Below, piece by piece: positions 42,857 through 51,766 of a DNA stretch of 64,000 nucleotides. Both the position numbers and the translations under genes were made by a program. Position 1 is the first letter of the stretch; each line of letters opens with the position of its first letter. Under the pieces are notes generated by a model. It was not told where the DNA came from and ran no database searches. It saw only the letters and a list, made by a program, of their open reading frames with translations. The stretch is from an uncultured Treponema sp. (GTDB taxonomy: Bacteria; Spirochaetota; Spirochaetia; Treponematales; Treponemataceae), in contig CAKUTI010000001.1 in the NCBI GenBank assembly GCA_934691925.1, positions 62,001 to 126,000 on the forward strand. Reading direction: 5' to 3'.

Positions 42857-43753
42857 TTATTCCTGAGAAAGGAACGCGATTGTTCCTTTTTTGTTCTGGC
42901 AAATTCCGGCTGGAAGAAAAGTCGGCTTTACAACACTTGAAGCCGGATTTTCTAAGAATGGAATCAGAGTTTTTGAGATGTGGTGCGCTAAAAGTTTCTC
43001 GTCCGGGTCGTCCTGGGCAAAAAGCACAATTTTGACTTCGCCGTTTTTTCCGTTTGAAATGCAGTTCGGCGAGCGGAAAAGCGGATTCATTTTTGTGCAG
43101 GCAGACGACGCGATTGACTCGATTGCAGCATTTTTCACTTCGTTGCTCTCAAATTCAACAGATTTAATCGCATCTTCAATCCAAGAGCGGAGCGAAAGAA
43201 TGAAAAGTCTGCTGTTTGAGATTTTCAGTCCTGAATCAATATTTTTTTCGAATCTTGCAAGAATCTTGCTGCTCTGATTCTGGAATTCCTTGATGTTTTT
43301 AAGTTGAATCGCCGTTTTTGACGCTTCCTCGAGAGTCAAGTCATCATCGTCCATAAATTCGACAGTGATGAAAATATATGGCCGCTCGCGTTCTCCAAAC
43401 GGAAGAAAGAAAATCTTGTTTATCTTTTCAAAAACTGACTCTCTGAAAAACGGACGGAATTTTTCAATTTCGTTGAAATCCGATGAAAAACATTGCCATT
43501 CAGATGTCTTTGAAATTGTCTCGTTCCAAAATTCTTCTGATTCGTGGAATTTCGCCATTTCCATAGCCTCGATTCCAAAACTGTCAGTAATATAGTAGAA
43601 ATTGCCTTCCGAAGTCGAAAGCGGCGACATTATTCCTGCCCGTTTGTAGCCGAGACGTTTTGCCCAGACTGAGAATTTCGGCGTTATTTCAGCAAGAATC
43701 GCCTGCGCTTTGTTGAGAAGACCTTCATTTTCTGAAACGTTTAAGATTTCCAT
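42857..43753 (-). CDS. Unknown protein between acidic and Maf genes
   Basis: The 298-residue soluble protein has mixed alpha/beta composition. SFGIEAMEMAKF and RPYIFITVEFMDDDD are the most distinctive parts. There is no signal or membrane segment. I do not recognise a family. It is 3 nt from the second DUF115 gene and 26 nt after the acidic protein, on one strand, so the four genes probably form one transcript. Confidence 0.6.
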   Translation of the reverse strand: MEILNVSENEGLLNKAQAILAEITPKFSVWAKRLGYKRAGIMSPLSTSEGNFYYITDSFGIEAMEMAKFHESEEFWNETISKTSEWQCFSSDFNEIEKFRPFFRESVFEKINKIFFLPFGERERPYIFITVEFMDDDDLTLEEASKTAIQLKNIKEFQNQSSKILARFEKNIDSGLKISNSRLFILSLRSWIEDAIKSVEFESNEVKNAAIESIASSACTKMNPLFRSPNCISNGKNGEVKIVLFAQDDPDEKLLAHHISKTLIPFLENPASSVVKPTFLPAGICQNKKGTIAFLSQE

Positions 43754-43779
43754 CAGATTTTCCTTTTCAGATTGCCTTT

Positions 43780-46700
43780 TTATTTGTCGAGTCCGAGTTC
43801 TTTGAAAAGTTTTTTGTAAGTTTCAAACTGCTCTGACTGCGCAAATTCCGCGATTTTGTCTTCCGGAAGATTTTCCAAAAGCTGGTCCATGTAAGAAAGC
43901 ACAGATTTGATTTCTTTTTGAAGATTTCCAGGAATTGTTGATGTCGGATTCGCTTCCTCTGTTTCAGCCTTGCCGATTTCTGCGTCGGAAGCAAGATAAT
44001 CCAAGTTTGCGTCTGTGAGAGACTCGCTGATTGAAGGCTCCGGCGCGAGAAGATTTTCAAGCTCGTCGTTTGAAATTGCGATGCTTTTTTCTCCGTTGTC
44101 AGCGGCGCTTTCATTTCCAAAATCAAACGGCTCGTCGATTGTGCTTTCATCGGCTTTTTCCGTCGGAATTTCCGAAACTGCAGGCTCTTCGCTGATTTCA
44201 GCGTTTTCTAGTTCTGTGTTTTCAACTGTTTCTGTTTCGGCTGGAGCTTCTTCCGCCGTTGTCTCATCGTTTTCAGCTGGTTCAGAGGCAAGCGGTTCAG
44301 CTTCTTCAGGGAGAATTGACTCTGAAGAAATTTCATCTTGCGCGCCGTCATCGAATGAGAAATCACCGATTGAAAGGTCGTCAGATGAAAGCTCTGGCTC
44401 TGCGTTTTCAGAAACTGTTTCATTTGAAGAATCTTCGCCTGGAATGTCTTCATCTTGAACAAGATTTTCTTCCGTCAAAGTTTCTTCTGATTCTAGTTTC
44501 GGCTCGGCTGTTTCTGCTGGCTCTTCAAATTCAGCTGATTCTGTCTGCTCCGTCAAATTCGTTGATTCTGGTTTCGGAACAAAGATGTCGTTTTGAGCGT
44601 CGCTCTCTTCTTCGTCTGAAATATAATCTGGAAGCTCGTTCTGCTCGCTGTCTGAAATTGTCTCTTCAAGCTCGCTGATTTCAGGCTCTTCAAATTTTTC
44701 TTCGGATTTAGATTCTTCTGATGTTGACTCTTCCGCGTTTTCAATAGCCGGTTCAGAAATCTCGTTTTCCTTGTCTTCATTTGAATCGTTCTGTTCTTCG
44801 TTGACCATTTCCGCGTTGTTAAGAATGTTGTCAAGCTCGTCAACAGAAAGCGCGATTGTGTCGTCCTCGCCGTTCTCGCTGAAAAATCCTGTGTTTTCTT
44901 CTTTTTGCGCAGGCGATTCTGTTGGAACGGCGGCTTCTTTCGACTTGATTTCCTCAAACTCATTTCTAAGCCCTGAGATTTCGCTTTTGAGAGAGGCAAG
45001 TTCGGAGACAATCTGGCTCAAAATGCTGTTTGTTGAAGCTGCGATTTCCGCGTCTTTTCCAGCTGTTGCATCGGCGATTTTTTCTTCTGATGTTGCTGGA
45101 ACTGCTGGAATTTCATCTTGTACGGATGACGCAGTTTCAGAAACTTTAGTTTCTGAAACTAAAGTTTCTGAATCGTTTGATTCAGAAGCAACTGGCTCTT
45201 CAAAAGTCGGCTCTGCTGAAACAAAATTATTTTCCGCTGGAATTTCGCTTTCGATTTTCTGGTTTGCAAAAGCGTCATCAGGCGGAAGCGTGAACGGATT
45301 TGAATCGTCTGCTTTTTCTTCCGCTGGCGGAACGGAAACAGAAGCAGGCTCTGGAATCTCCGAAATGTCAACCGAAGTTTCCTCAAAGACAGGCTCGCCC
45401 TGCTCAACGATTGTCGCTTCCGGCTCGTCCGCAAAAAGCGATGCTGTTTCCTCGTCGAATGAGTCTGGAATTTCGCTTGAAGACGCGTCAAAGTCAAGAA
45501 CGTCGATGCTTTCCTGCTTTATATCTTCTTCCGGAATTTTTTCTTCATTAGAAAGCGGCGGAATCTCGTCTGGCTGAACAGAAGTTTCTGCAATGACCGG
45601 CTCTGAGAAGTCTGCAACTTCAGGCTCTTTATTTTCAGATTCAAGAGAAATTTCATCTGGAACAGTCGGCTCGTCAAAAGAAATCGCGCCTAAATCTGTC
45701 TCATTTTCTTTGCTGCCGTTATCGAGCGAAGGAATTTCCTCAAAAGAAACGTCTTCTGCCTGCGCTGTCTCTGGATGCGCTGTTTCTTCTGCCAAAGTTT
45801 TTTCTTCTTCTGCTGGTTTTGAATCTTCCTTTGTTTCTGTTTCGTCGTCAGCTGACTCTGGCGCGTTGATGTCGAAGCCGAATTCAGAAAGGTCAACTTC
45901 TTCTGTTTCTCCGCTTGATGATGAAGTTTCTTCCGGCTTTTCCTCGGTCTCGTTGCTGTCGCTTGAAGACTCCGGCGCGTTGATGTCAAAGCCGAATTCT
46001 GACAGGTCTACGCTTTCGCTTCCGTCTGGAGATGAAGCTGAGTCTGACGCAATTCCTGAGCTTTCTGTAGCCGGCGCGTCAAATGAGTCCAAGTCGATTG
46101 TCTCAAAATCAGGCTCGGAAGAAGTTGTGTTTTCAGATGAAGAATCTGTTGCAGGAGAATCGTCAAATGAAAGGTCGATGTCGAGCGGAGCGTCATCTGA
46201 AAAAGAATTTTGAGATGACGACGGCTCTGCATCTGAAACCGTGATGTCGTCAGCTGGTGAAAAGTCGTCTGAAACTGAAAATTCAGGAACGCTTGAATCT
46301 GCCGCGCTGTTTGCAGCTTTTTCTTTCGATTCCATTTCTGACTTTTCTGAAGCAGCTGAGCCTCCGTCATCGCTTTCAAAGACTCCGCCGTCAAGGAATT
46401 CGTCGAGCGAAACTTCTTCTGTCTCGTTTGATGCTGGATTTGCTACCGCTTTTGGCTCTTCGGCGTTGCTGTTTTCTCCATCGGAAAAATCCGCTCCGTC
46501 CATGAATGAGTCAATATCGATGTCTTCCATTTCGTTCATCGGGTTCATCACGTTCTCTCCAGATTCTGAATGTAAAGTGTCTGTGTTGTCCGCCGAAAAA
46601 TCGCTTGGGGCGGTCAATGCGGAAAGCTCATCTGCTGTTAAAGCCTTGTCTCCTGAATCAAACGGCGTATTGTCAACAACATTGAATTCGGAATTCATTT

Positions 46701-46788
46701 CTGACGAAACTGTCCGCGGCGGTTTTTTCACCCAGACTCCGTAGTTATCTAATTCTTGTGTCTTGTCTGACTTGTTCGATTCACTCAT
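43780..46788 (-). CDS. Giant acidic intrinsically disordered protein with repeated FliM-like motifs
   Basis: Of 1002 residues, nearly all between ~60 and 950 are Glu/Ser/Asp/Ala/Pro, with very few aromatics. A motif of acid-V-D/S-L-D/S-x-F recurs (DIDIDSFMDG, EEVSLDEFLDG, FETIDLDSFD, and two copies of VDLSEFGFDINAP). A second motif, SVDELDNIL / SNDELENLL / TADELSAL, resembles the CheY-binding N-terminus of FliM. The last ~50 residues (EIKSVLSYMDQLLENLPEDK) look folded and conserved. AAGGGG precedes the ATG. The function is unknown; it may be a scaffold for Maf or flagellar proteins. Confidence 0.8.
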   Translation of the reverse strand: MSESNKSDKTQELDNYGVWVKKPPRTVSSEMNSEFNVVDNTPFDSGDKALTADELSALTAPSDFSADNTDTLHSESGENVMNPMNEMEDIDIDSFMDGADFSDGENSNAEEPKAVANPASNETEEVSLDEFLDGGVFESDDGGSAASEKSEMESKEKAANSAADSSVPEFSVSDDFSPADDITVSDAEPSSSQNSFSDDAPLDIDLSFDDSPATDSSSENTTSSEPDFETIDLDSFDAPATESSGIASDSASSPDGSESVDLSEFGFDINAPESSSDSNETEEKPEETSSSSGETEEVDLSEFGFDINAPESADDETETKEDSKPAEEEKTLAEETAHPETAQAEDVSFEEIPSLDNGSKENETDLGAISFDEPTVPDEISLESENKEPEVADFSEPVIAETSVQPDEIPPLSNEEKIPEEDIKQESIDVLDFDASSSEIPDSFDEETASLFADEPEATIVEQGEPVFEETSVDISEIPEPASVSVPPAEEKADDSNPFTLPPDDAFANQKIESEIPAENNFVSAEPTFEEPVASESNDSETLVSETKVSETASSVQDEIPAVPATSEEKIADATAGKDAEIAASTNSILSQIVSELASLKSEISGLRNEFEEIKSKEAAVPTESPAQKEENTGFFSENGEDDTIALSVDELDNILNNAEMVNEEQNDSNEDKENEISEPAIENAEESTSEESKSEEKFEEPEISELEETISDSEQNELPDYISDEEESDAQNDIFVPKPESTNLTEQTESAEFEEPAETAEPKLESEETLTEENLVQDEDIPGEDSSNETVSENAEPELSSDDLSIGDFSFDDGAQDEISSESILPEEAEPLASEPAENDETTAEEAPAETETVENTELENAEISEEPAVSEIPTEKADESTIDEPFDFGNESAADNGEKSIAISNDELENLLAPEPSISESLTDANLDYLASDAEIGKAETEEANPTSTIPGNLQKEIKSVLSYMDQLLENLPEDKIAEFAQSEQFETYKKLFKELGLDK

Positions 46789-46970
46789 GAGCTTTCCCCT
46801 TTATTTTTAAGAAAAGAAAATATTTTTAGTCTTGTTTTATATCGACAGATTATTTTCAAAACAATAGTTATTTTATCACTCGGCTGTTGAATTGAAAAGT
46901 CGGGAAAAATTCGGAATTGCATTCAAGTTGTTTTTAAGAATTTGGAACTTCTGCCGATATTTTTATCATC

Positions 46971-47462
46971 ATGCTAAAAGTGTTTAAATTTCTTGCAGCT
47001 GCTCTTGCAGGAACCGCCATCTATGTTCTCGTTTCTTTGACGTGCGGATGCGACGGTCTTTGGGCAGACGAGCAGCTTAGGGAACAGAAAAGAATTTTAA
47101 GCGCGCGTGCCGACGAAATCCAAAAGCTCAACGACAGTCTTTCTCTTGAAGTTACAGCCCTTGAAAAAGACCCCGACGTGATTGCTGGCTTCGCGAGAAA
47201 AATGGGCTATGTGCGTGACGGCGAGAAGCTTGTTAAGATAAACGGCCTTGTCCAGAGCGGAGACTATCATTTTGAGACTGGAACTCCCGTAAAATATATA
47301 AATCCGAAAACTCTTCCTGAATGGTTCTGCAAAATCTCTGGGGTTCTGATGTTTTTTCTCGCGTCTCTTTACATAATCTTAAAAGACTACAAGAATAAGG
47401 AATCTGAAAACAAGAAAATTGATATGAAAGGAATACCGATTTATGATTTGCCGCAAGTCTGA
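46971..47462 (+). CDS. FtsB/DivIC-like division protein with extra C-terminal membrane span
   Basis: The 163-residue protein has an N-terminal membrane helix (VFKFLAAALAGTAIYVLVS), a coiled coil with EQLREQKRILSARADEIQKL, and then DPDVIAGFARKMGYVRDGEKL, the usual FtsB/DivIC plan. A second hydrophobic helix (CKISGVLMFFLASLYIIL) near residue 120 is unusual for the family. The ATG has no Shine-Dalgarno and lies shortly downstream of a weak TATTTT. It overlaps tsaC by 20 nt. Confidence 0.7.
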   Translation: MLKVFKFLAAALAGTAIYVLVSLTCGCDGLWADEQLREQKRILSARADEIQKLNDSLSLEVTALEKDPDVIAGFARKMGYVRDGEKLVKINGLVQSGDYHFETGTPVKYINPKTLPEWFCKISGVLMFFLASLYIILKDYKNKESENKKIDMKGIPIYDLPQV

Positions 47463-48027
47463 TGATGTGTCCGCTCAAATCGCCGCGGATTATATTCGAC
47501 GTGGAAAAGTCGTGGTTCTCCCGACCGACACTGTTTATGGTTTTTCCGGAATTGTTGACGGAAGACATTATTCTTATCATACAGATAAAAAAATCATGGA
47601 GATAAAGGGCAGGGAAGAGAACAAGCATTTTATCCAGCTTCTGGCCCGCCCTGAAGACCTTAAAAAATACACAAGAGATGTTGTTCCAGAGGAGATTCTT
47701 TCTTACTGGCCGGGACCTCTCACGATTATCGTCCATACTTTTGCCGAGGACGGAAATTTTGAAACGACGGCGTTCCGCTGTCCGGGAGACGAGTGGCTAA
47801 GGAAAGTGATTTCAATCTGTGGCGCGCCGATTTATTCAACAAGCGTGAACCGTAGCGGAAGCCCTGTCCTTGACAATATTCAGCAGATAAAAAGCGAGTT
47901 CGGAAAAGAAGTTGAGCTGATTGTTGACGATGGCGACAAAAAAGGCGGAGTTCCTTCAACGATTGTCGCGATAGACGAGAGCGGAAAAGTGAACGTGCTT
48001 CGTCAGGGGCAGATTCATTTGAATTAA
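47443..48027 (+). CDS. tsaC: Threonylcarbamoyl-AMP synthase (TsaC/YrdC)
   Basis: TsaC makes threonylcarbamoyl-AMP, the donor for t6A37 in ANN-decoding tRNAs. GKVVVLPTDTVYGFSG at the start, the REENKHFIQLL region and STSVNRSGSPVL are family marks. It has 194 residues and lacks the Sua5 C-terminal domain. Confidence 0.9.
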   Translation: MICRKSDDVSAQIAADYIRRGKVVVLPTDTVYGFSGIVDGRHYSYHTDKKIMEIKGREENKHFIQLLARPEDLKKYTRDVVPEEILSYWPGPLTIIVHTFAEDGNFETTAFRCPGDEWLRKVISICGAPIYSTSVNRSGSPVLDNIQQIKSEFGKEVELIVDDGDKKGGVPSTIVAIDESGKVNVLRQGQIHLN

Positions 48028-48095
48028 GCGGTTTTCACGTGAGTTGCTGATGTTGCGGACGAAATTTTTTTGTTGTGGAAGATAAAAAACTTGTC

Positions 48096-48170
48096 ATTCC
48101 GAATTTAAGGCGAGCAGAAATCTGCTCGAGTTCGGAATCTATAATTAAGATGCTGGAACAAATTCAGCAT
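48096..48170 (+). repeat. Two dispersed palindromes in tandem
   Basis: First: ATTCCGAA (48096-48103), inner hairpin CGAGCAGA-AA-TCTGCTCG (48111-48128), TTCGGAAT (48131-48138). Second: ATGCTGGAACAAATTCAGCAT (48150-48170), the ATGCTGAA type with one changed base. The rest of 48028-48275 shows no gene. Confidence 0.75.
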
Positions 48171-48275
48171 GATGACTTGTTGTGGCGTTTGCCACGTGTT
48201 CGCTAATTCGATTTCAGTCAATGGCGTTCCGGCACGGCTCCGTCAGCTTAGTTTCTGCTCATTTTTTTTCCAGAT

Positions 48276-49154
48276 TTATTTTCTTGTCCAAACTGTGCTT
48301 ATTTTTCCTTCTTTTGCGCTTGCGCCGCCGTTTTCGGTGATTAGCGTTGTTTTTGTGCCTTCAAGCGAGCCTTGCGATGTGATTTTCAAGTTCCAGACGA
48401 TTGGATTTGCCGACGGTGCGTACAAAAGCGCAGTCTCGCGCGGAATTTCCGTGAAAAAGGAAGCGTTCGCCCGCCCTGTCTGCCTTACTTCAATCTCTGA
48501 GCCGCTTTTTCCCGCGATTATCCTGATGTTCATCGTCGCGCCGTTCTTGTAGACCACAAATCCTCTGCCGCCGCGGAGAATTATGATTTTGTCTGTGAAA
48601 GGCTCTCCTGTCCAAGTGCCTGCTAGCGATTCTATGTCGATGCTTGATTTTCTGTTTTCCGCGAGATTCTCGCTGTCAGCGTCCTCAATATATTTCTGCG
48701 GGCCTCGAAGCTCGTTTAAGACTGCTTCTATCGAGTTTTTCGCGTTCACGAGAATCTTGTAGTAGGACTCGAAAACTTCGCTTTTACTGTGCGTGATTCC
48801 GTCTCTTGGAGTTACCGCGTCGAACTTGCAGTTCCATATAGGGTTTCCGTCCGAATTCTGCTCCTCGATGATTTCCGCGTAAAACGCGATTCTCGATGAT
48901 TTTGTGTCCGGCTCTGGAGTTGAGTCGAGCGTTTTTGAAAGGTCTGGCCGCTTGTCAATCACGATAATGCTGTCAATCGATTTTAGCTGAGTGTAGAAAA
49001 CGTCTTGCGCCATTTTGAGCATATTTGAGTCAGCCGATGAAGAGACAACACCGTAATAGTCAACTTGAAGGCTTTGTGCCGCAAGAAGCGTTGTTGAAAA
49101 AAACAGGGAGAGCAGAAATTTTTTTGTATGTTTTTTTAAGCTAAAACTCTTCAT
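48276..49154 (-). CDS. Exported protein of unknown function
   Basis: The signal peptide (SLKKHTKKFLLSLFFSTTLL) fits ATG 49154; an ATG 12 nt upstream would add only four residues. The 292-residue mature region includes KSIDSIIVIDKRPDLS near its start and a C-terminal domain with LAGTWTGEPFTDKIIILRGG, a lipocalin-like phrase. It lies between tsaC and smpB on the opposite strand to the former. Family not recognised. Confidence 0.65.
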   Translation of the reverse strand: MKSFSLKKHTKKFLLSLFFSTTLLAAQSLQVDYYGVVSSSADSNMLKMAQDVFYTQLKSIDSIIVIDKRPDLSKTLDSTPEPDTKSSRIAFYAEIIEEQNSDGNPIWNCKFDAVTPRDGITHSKSEVFESYYKILVNAKNSIEAVLNELRGPQKYIEDADSENLAENRKSSIDIESLAGTWTGEPFTDKIIILRGGRGFVVYKNGATMNIRIIAGKSGSEIEVRQTGRANASFFTEIPRETALLYAPSANPIVWNLKITSQGSLEGTKTTLITENGGASAKEGKISTVWTRK

Positions 49155-49199
49155 CAAATAAAACAAATCCCAAGAAGCAAGCGCGCCTCAAGGCTTTTT

Positions 49200-49664
49200 T
49201 TAGCCGTTAAGACCGTGCCTGAAATCCCTTGACATCTCGCGGTCGAGGTCACGCTGCTTTATTGTTTCTCTCTTGTCGAACTGCTTTTTGCCCTTGCAGA
49301 CTCCGAGCGTGATTTTCACTCTTCCCTTTTTTAGATAGACATCCAAAGGAATGAGCGTGAATCCTTTCTCGTCGATTTTTCTTTGAAGCCGCTTGATTTC
49401 TTCCTTATGAAGAAGAAGCTTTTTCTTGCGGTCAGGGTCGTGGTTGAAAATCGAAGAGAATTTATATTCTGAAATATGGAAATTCCGCATCCATACTTCG
49501 CCGTTTATAATTTCGGCAAAAGAGTCTGGAAAGGACAGATTTCCGTTTTTTACGGACTTTACTTCCGTTCCTTCAAGCTCAACGCCGCATTCATATTTTT
49601 CCTCGACAAAATAATCGAATCTTGCTTTTTTGTTCTGCGCGATGATTTTTACATTTTCCGCCAT
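49200..49664 (-). CDS. smpB: SsrA-binding protein SmpB
   Basis: SmpB carries tmRNA to stalled ribosomes. VEEKYECGVELEGTEVKSV, the FHISEY strand, DRKKKLLLHKEEI and a basic C-terminal tail (DREMSRDFRHGLNG) are diagnostic. It has the normal length of 154. Its promoter predicts a transcript with almost no leader. Confidence 0.95.
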   Translation of the reverse strand: MAENVKIIAQNKKARFDYFVEEKYECGVELEGTEVKSVKNGNLSFPDSFAEIINGEVWMRNFHISEYKFSSIFNHDPDRKKKLLLHKEEIKRLQRKIDEKGFTLIPLDVYLKKGRVKITLGVCKGKKQFDKRETIKQRDLDREMSRDFRHGLNG

Positions 49665-49673
49665 AATCCGAAA

Positions 49674-49702
49674 ATTATAGACGTTAAAACTTCGCCTTGC
49701 AA
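49674..49702 (-). promoter_or_regulatory. Promoter of smpB, nearly leaderless
   Basis: On the minus strand TTGCAA, 17 nt and TATAAT (49679-49674) place transcription start about two bases before the smpB ATG (49664). No Shine-Dalgarno. Confidence 0.7.
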
Positions 49703-49756
49703 GTAAGACGATGAATCGTTATTCTTAATAGAAAAATTTCTTGTTTTAGGAATCCT

Positions 49757-50455
49757 ATGGACAACAATATTTACGCTGTTTCTTATAAAATGCGGAAAGA
49801 GCTTTACGGCAAAATCTTTTCTGTTTCAGGAATTGTGATTCTTGTGATTCTTGCCGTGTCGCTTTTTATGTCTTTTGTCTTGTATCCTGTCTACAGCAAG
49901 TCAGACTCGATGGCTTCTGACATTCCGGCAAACAGCTTTGAATTTGTTGCTCCGCTTTTGAAAAGCCCTTCGCGCGGAGATGTCGTTCTTGTCCAGAATT
50001 ATGAGCTGGAGAAAATTTCCGTTCCGAAAAAAATCATAAACAACATCTGCCTGTTTTTTACTGCCCGGCAGTGGAAGCCTTTCAAGAGCAATGCAGGCGA
50101 AGGCTCAAAGCCTGTAATGCGCCGCGTTATCGGGCTTCCGGGCGACACAATCTACATTGACCGCTACGTTGTCTTTATAAAGTCAAAGTCGGACTCGCAT
50201 TTTCTCACGGAATTTGAGGTTATCAAGAAAAAATACAACGTTGAAGTCTTGGTTCCGCCTGCCGGATGGGATGTGGAGCTTGGCGCGAAATCTTCAATCA
50301 GAAAAATCACGCTTGCCGACGATGAGTATTTTGTTCTCGGAGACAAGAGAATTTCCGCCGTGGACTCTCGCGTCTGGGGACCTGTAAAGCAGCAGAAAAT
50401 CAAGGGAAAGGTTTTGATGCTTTATTTCCCTTTCAACAAATTCAAAATTTTCTAA
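49757..50455 (+). CDS. Signal peptidase I-like protein with Arg at the catalytic lysine
   Basis: A membrane anchor (residues ~20-43) precedes SDSM with the nucleophile Ser51, then SRGDVVLVQNY, RRVIGLPGD and LGDKR-type C-terminal motif VLGDKRISAVDSRVWG. The general-base Lys of E. coli LepB (K145 in KRxxGLPGD) aligns with Arg122. Thus it is either a divergent peptidase or an inactive paralogue. A 30-residue insert (KIINNICLFFTARQW) looks membrane-associated. A working LepB elsewhere is likely. Confidence 0.75.
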   Translation: MDNNIYAVSYKMRKELYGKIFSVSGIVILVILAVSLFMSFVLYPVYSKSDSMASDIPANSFEFVAPLLKSPSRGDVVLVQNYELEKISVPKKIINNICLFFTARQWKPFKSNAGEGSKPVMRRVIGLPGDTIYIDRYVVFIKSKSDSHFLTEFEVIKKKYNVEVLVPPAGWDVELGAKSSIRKITLADDEYFVLGDKRISAVDSRVWGPVKQQKIKGKVLMLYFPFNKFKIF

Positions 50456-50461
50456 ATTTTA

Positions 50462-51604
50462 ATGGATTCTTCTCTTTACATTCACATTCCGTTTTGCCGG
50501 CAGAAATGCGACTACTGCGATTTTTTCAGCATTGCCGAAAAAGACCGAAAAGGAAAGCGGAACGATGTTTCAGGCTGCTATATCCGCGCGGTTTTGAACG
50601 AGGCGCGGTTTTATGCGGACTTCTACAAGATAAGAAGCTGGTCGTCAATTTATCTTGGCGGCGGAACTCCGGGAATTTTAAGCGGAAATCAGCTTTTTGA
50701 CTTGATAGCAGGGGCTAGAAACGCAGTTGTGAATCCTGAAAAATGCGAAGTCACTGTTGAAGTGAATCCTGAAAATGTCACGGAAGAGAAAATCAGGATT
50801 TTTGAAAAGGCTGGCGCGAACCGGATTTCTATGGGAATTCAGGCTCTTGACGACAAGGCTTTGCGCGCCGTGAACCGTAAAAGCGATGTGAAAACGGTCT
50901 TGAACGCGCTTTCTCTGCTTGAGAAATTCTGGAATGGAAGGCTGAGCGTTGATTTTATTGCCGGGCTTCCGTCCCAGACTTACAAGTCTTTTGAAAATCA
51001 GTTTAAGATTCTCGATGAATTTAAGAAAATCTGCCACGTTTCGCTTTACACGCTGACCGTTGAGGAAAACACGCCTTTATGGAGGAAAATTGAAGACGGC
51101 ACCGTGAAATTTTCACAGGACAAAGCCGACAAGATGTGGATTTTGGGCAGAAACATTCTGGAGAAAAAGGGATTTTTTCAGTACGAGATTTCAAACTTTG
51201 CGCGTCCGGGCTTTGAAAGCGCCCACAATTCTTCGTACTGGAAGCAGAAAAACTACATCGGAGCTGGAAGCGGCGCGGTCGGAACTGTCTACGATTTTGG
51301 CTCTAAAACCGCGCTCCGCTGGACAAACACGCTTTCCGTTGCCGCCTACGTTGATTTTTGGGAAAAATTTGACGAAAAGCGATTTTCTGATTCTAAAGAA
51401 TCAAGGTTGAAAGTCTTTGAAAATGCGGAATCTCGTGAAATTTTGTCAAATGCGTTTCAGAAAATCAGAAAAACGGAAAATCTCGATGGCGAGACGCTTG
51501 AATTCGAATTTTTGATGACTGGATTTCGTATGAAAAAAGGTGTTTCGGCAAAAGAATTTTTTGAGCGTTTCGGAAAAAGCCTTGAAGAGCGCATTGGAGC
51601 TTAA
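50462..51604 (+). CDS. hemW: HemW-type radical SAM protein with premature in-frame stop
   Basis: The radical SAM CxxxCxxC is FCRQKCDYC (Cys12, 16, 19). GGGTPGIL, GVNRIS-like GANRISMGIQALDDKALRAV and FLPAGPS-like FIAGLPSQTY follow, as in HemW, a heme chaperone related to HemN. The frame meets TAA at 51602 after EERIGA, but the same frame continues NGVFARWKKKRLA... YSLNRRGILFLNQFLEELI to TAG at 51731. Those 42 codons are the normal HemW C-terminus. The annotated protein is therefore truncated, or the stop is bypassed. Confidence 0.9.
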   Translation: MDSSLYIHIPFCRQKCDYCDFFSIAEKDRKGKRNDVSGCYIRAVLNEARFYADFYKIRSWSSIYLGGGTPGILSGNQLFDLIAGARNAVVNPEKCEVTVEVNPENVTEEKIRIFEKAGANRISMGIQALDDKALRAVNRKSDVKTVLNALSLLEKFWNGRLSVDFIAGLPSQTYKSFENQFKILDEFKKICHVSLYTLTVEENTPLWRKIEDGTVKFSQDKADKMWILGRNILEKKGFFQYEISNFARPGFESAHNSSYWKQKNYIGAGSGAVGTVYDFGSKTALRWTNTLSVAAYVDFWEKFDEKRFSDSKESRLKVFENAESREILSNAFQKIRKTENLDGETLEFEFLMTGFRMKKGVSAKEFFERFGKSLEERIGA

Positions 51605-51766
51605 AACGGCGTTTTTGCCCGCTGGAAAAAAAAGCGGCTCGCACGCGCGGAAAAACGCGGAGACGACATGATTTATTCTCTCAACCGCCGCGGAATTCTC
51701 TTTTTGAACCAGTTCCTCGAAGAATTGATATAGAGTTTGGATTTCCTCTTTTTTGTTGAAATGGTG

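Noticed and set aside
44771..45577. Plus-strand ORF of 268 Ser-rich residues opposite the acidic protein gene
   Set aside because: It mirrors the Glu/Ser codon bias of the minus-strand gene; no start signal or known motif.
46935..46960. Sigma-28 promoter before the FtsB-like gene (TAAG, 14 nt, GCCGATAT)
   Set aside because: Both boxes are one base off and the spacing is short, so it is too weak to annotate.
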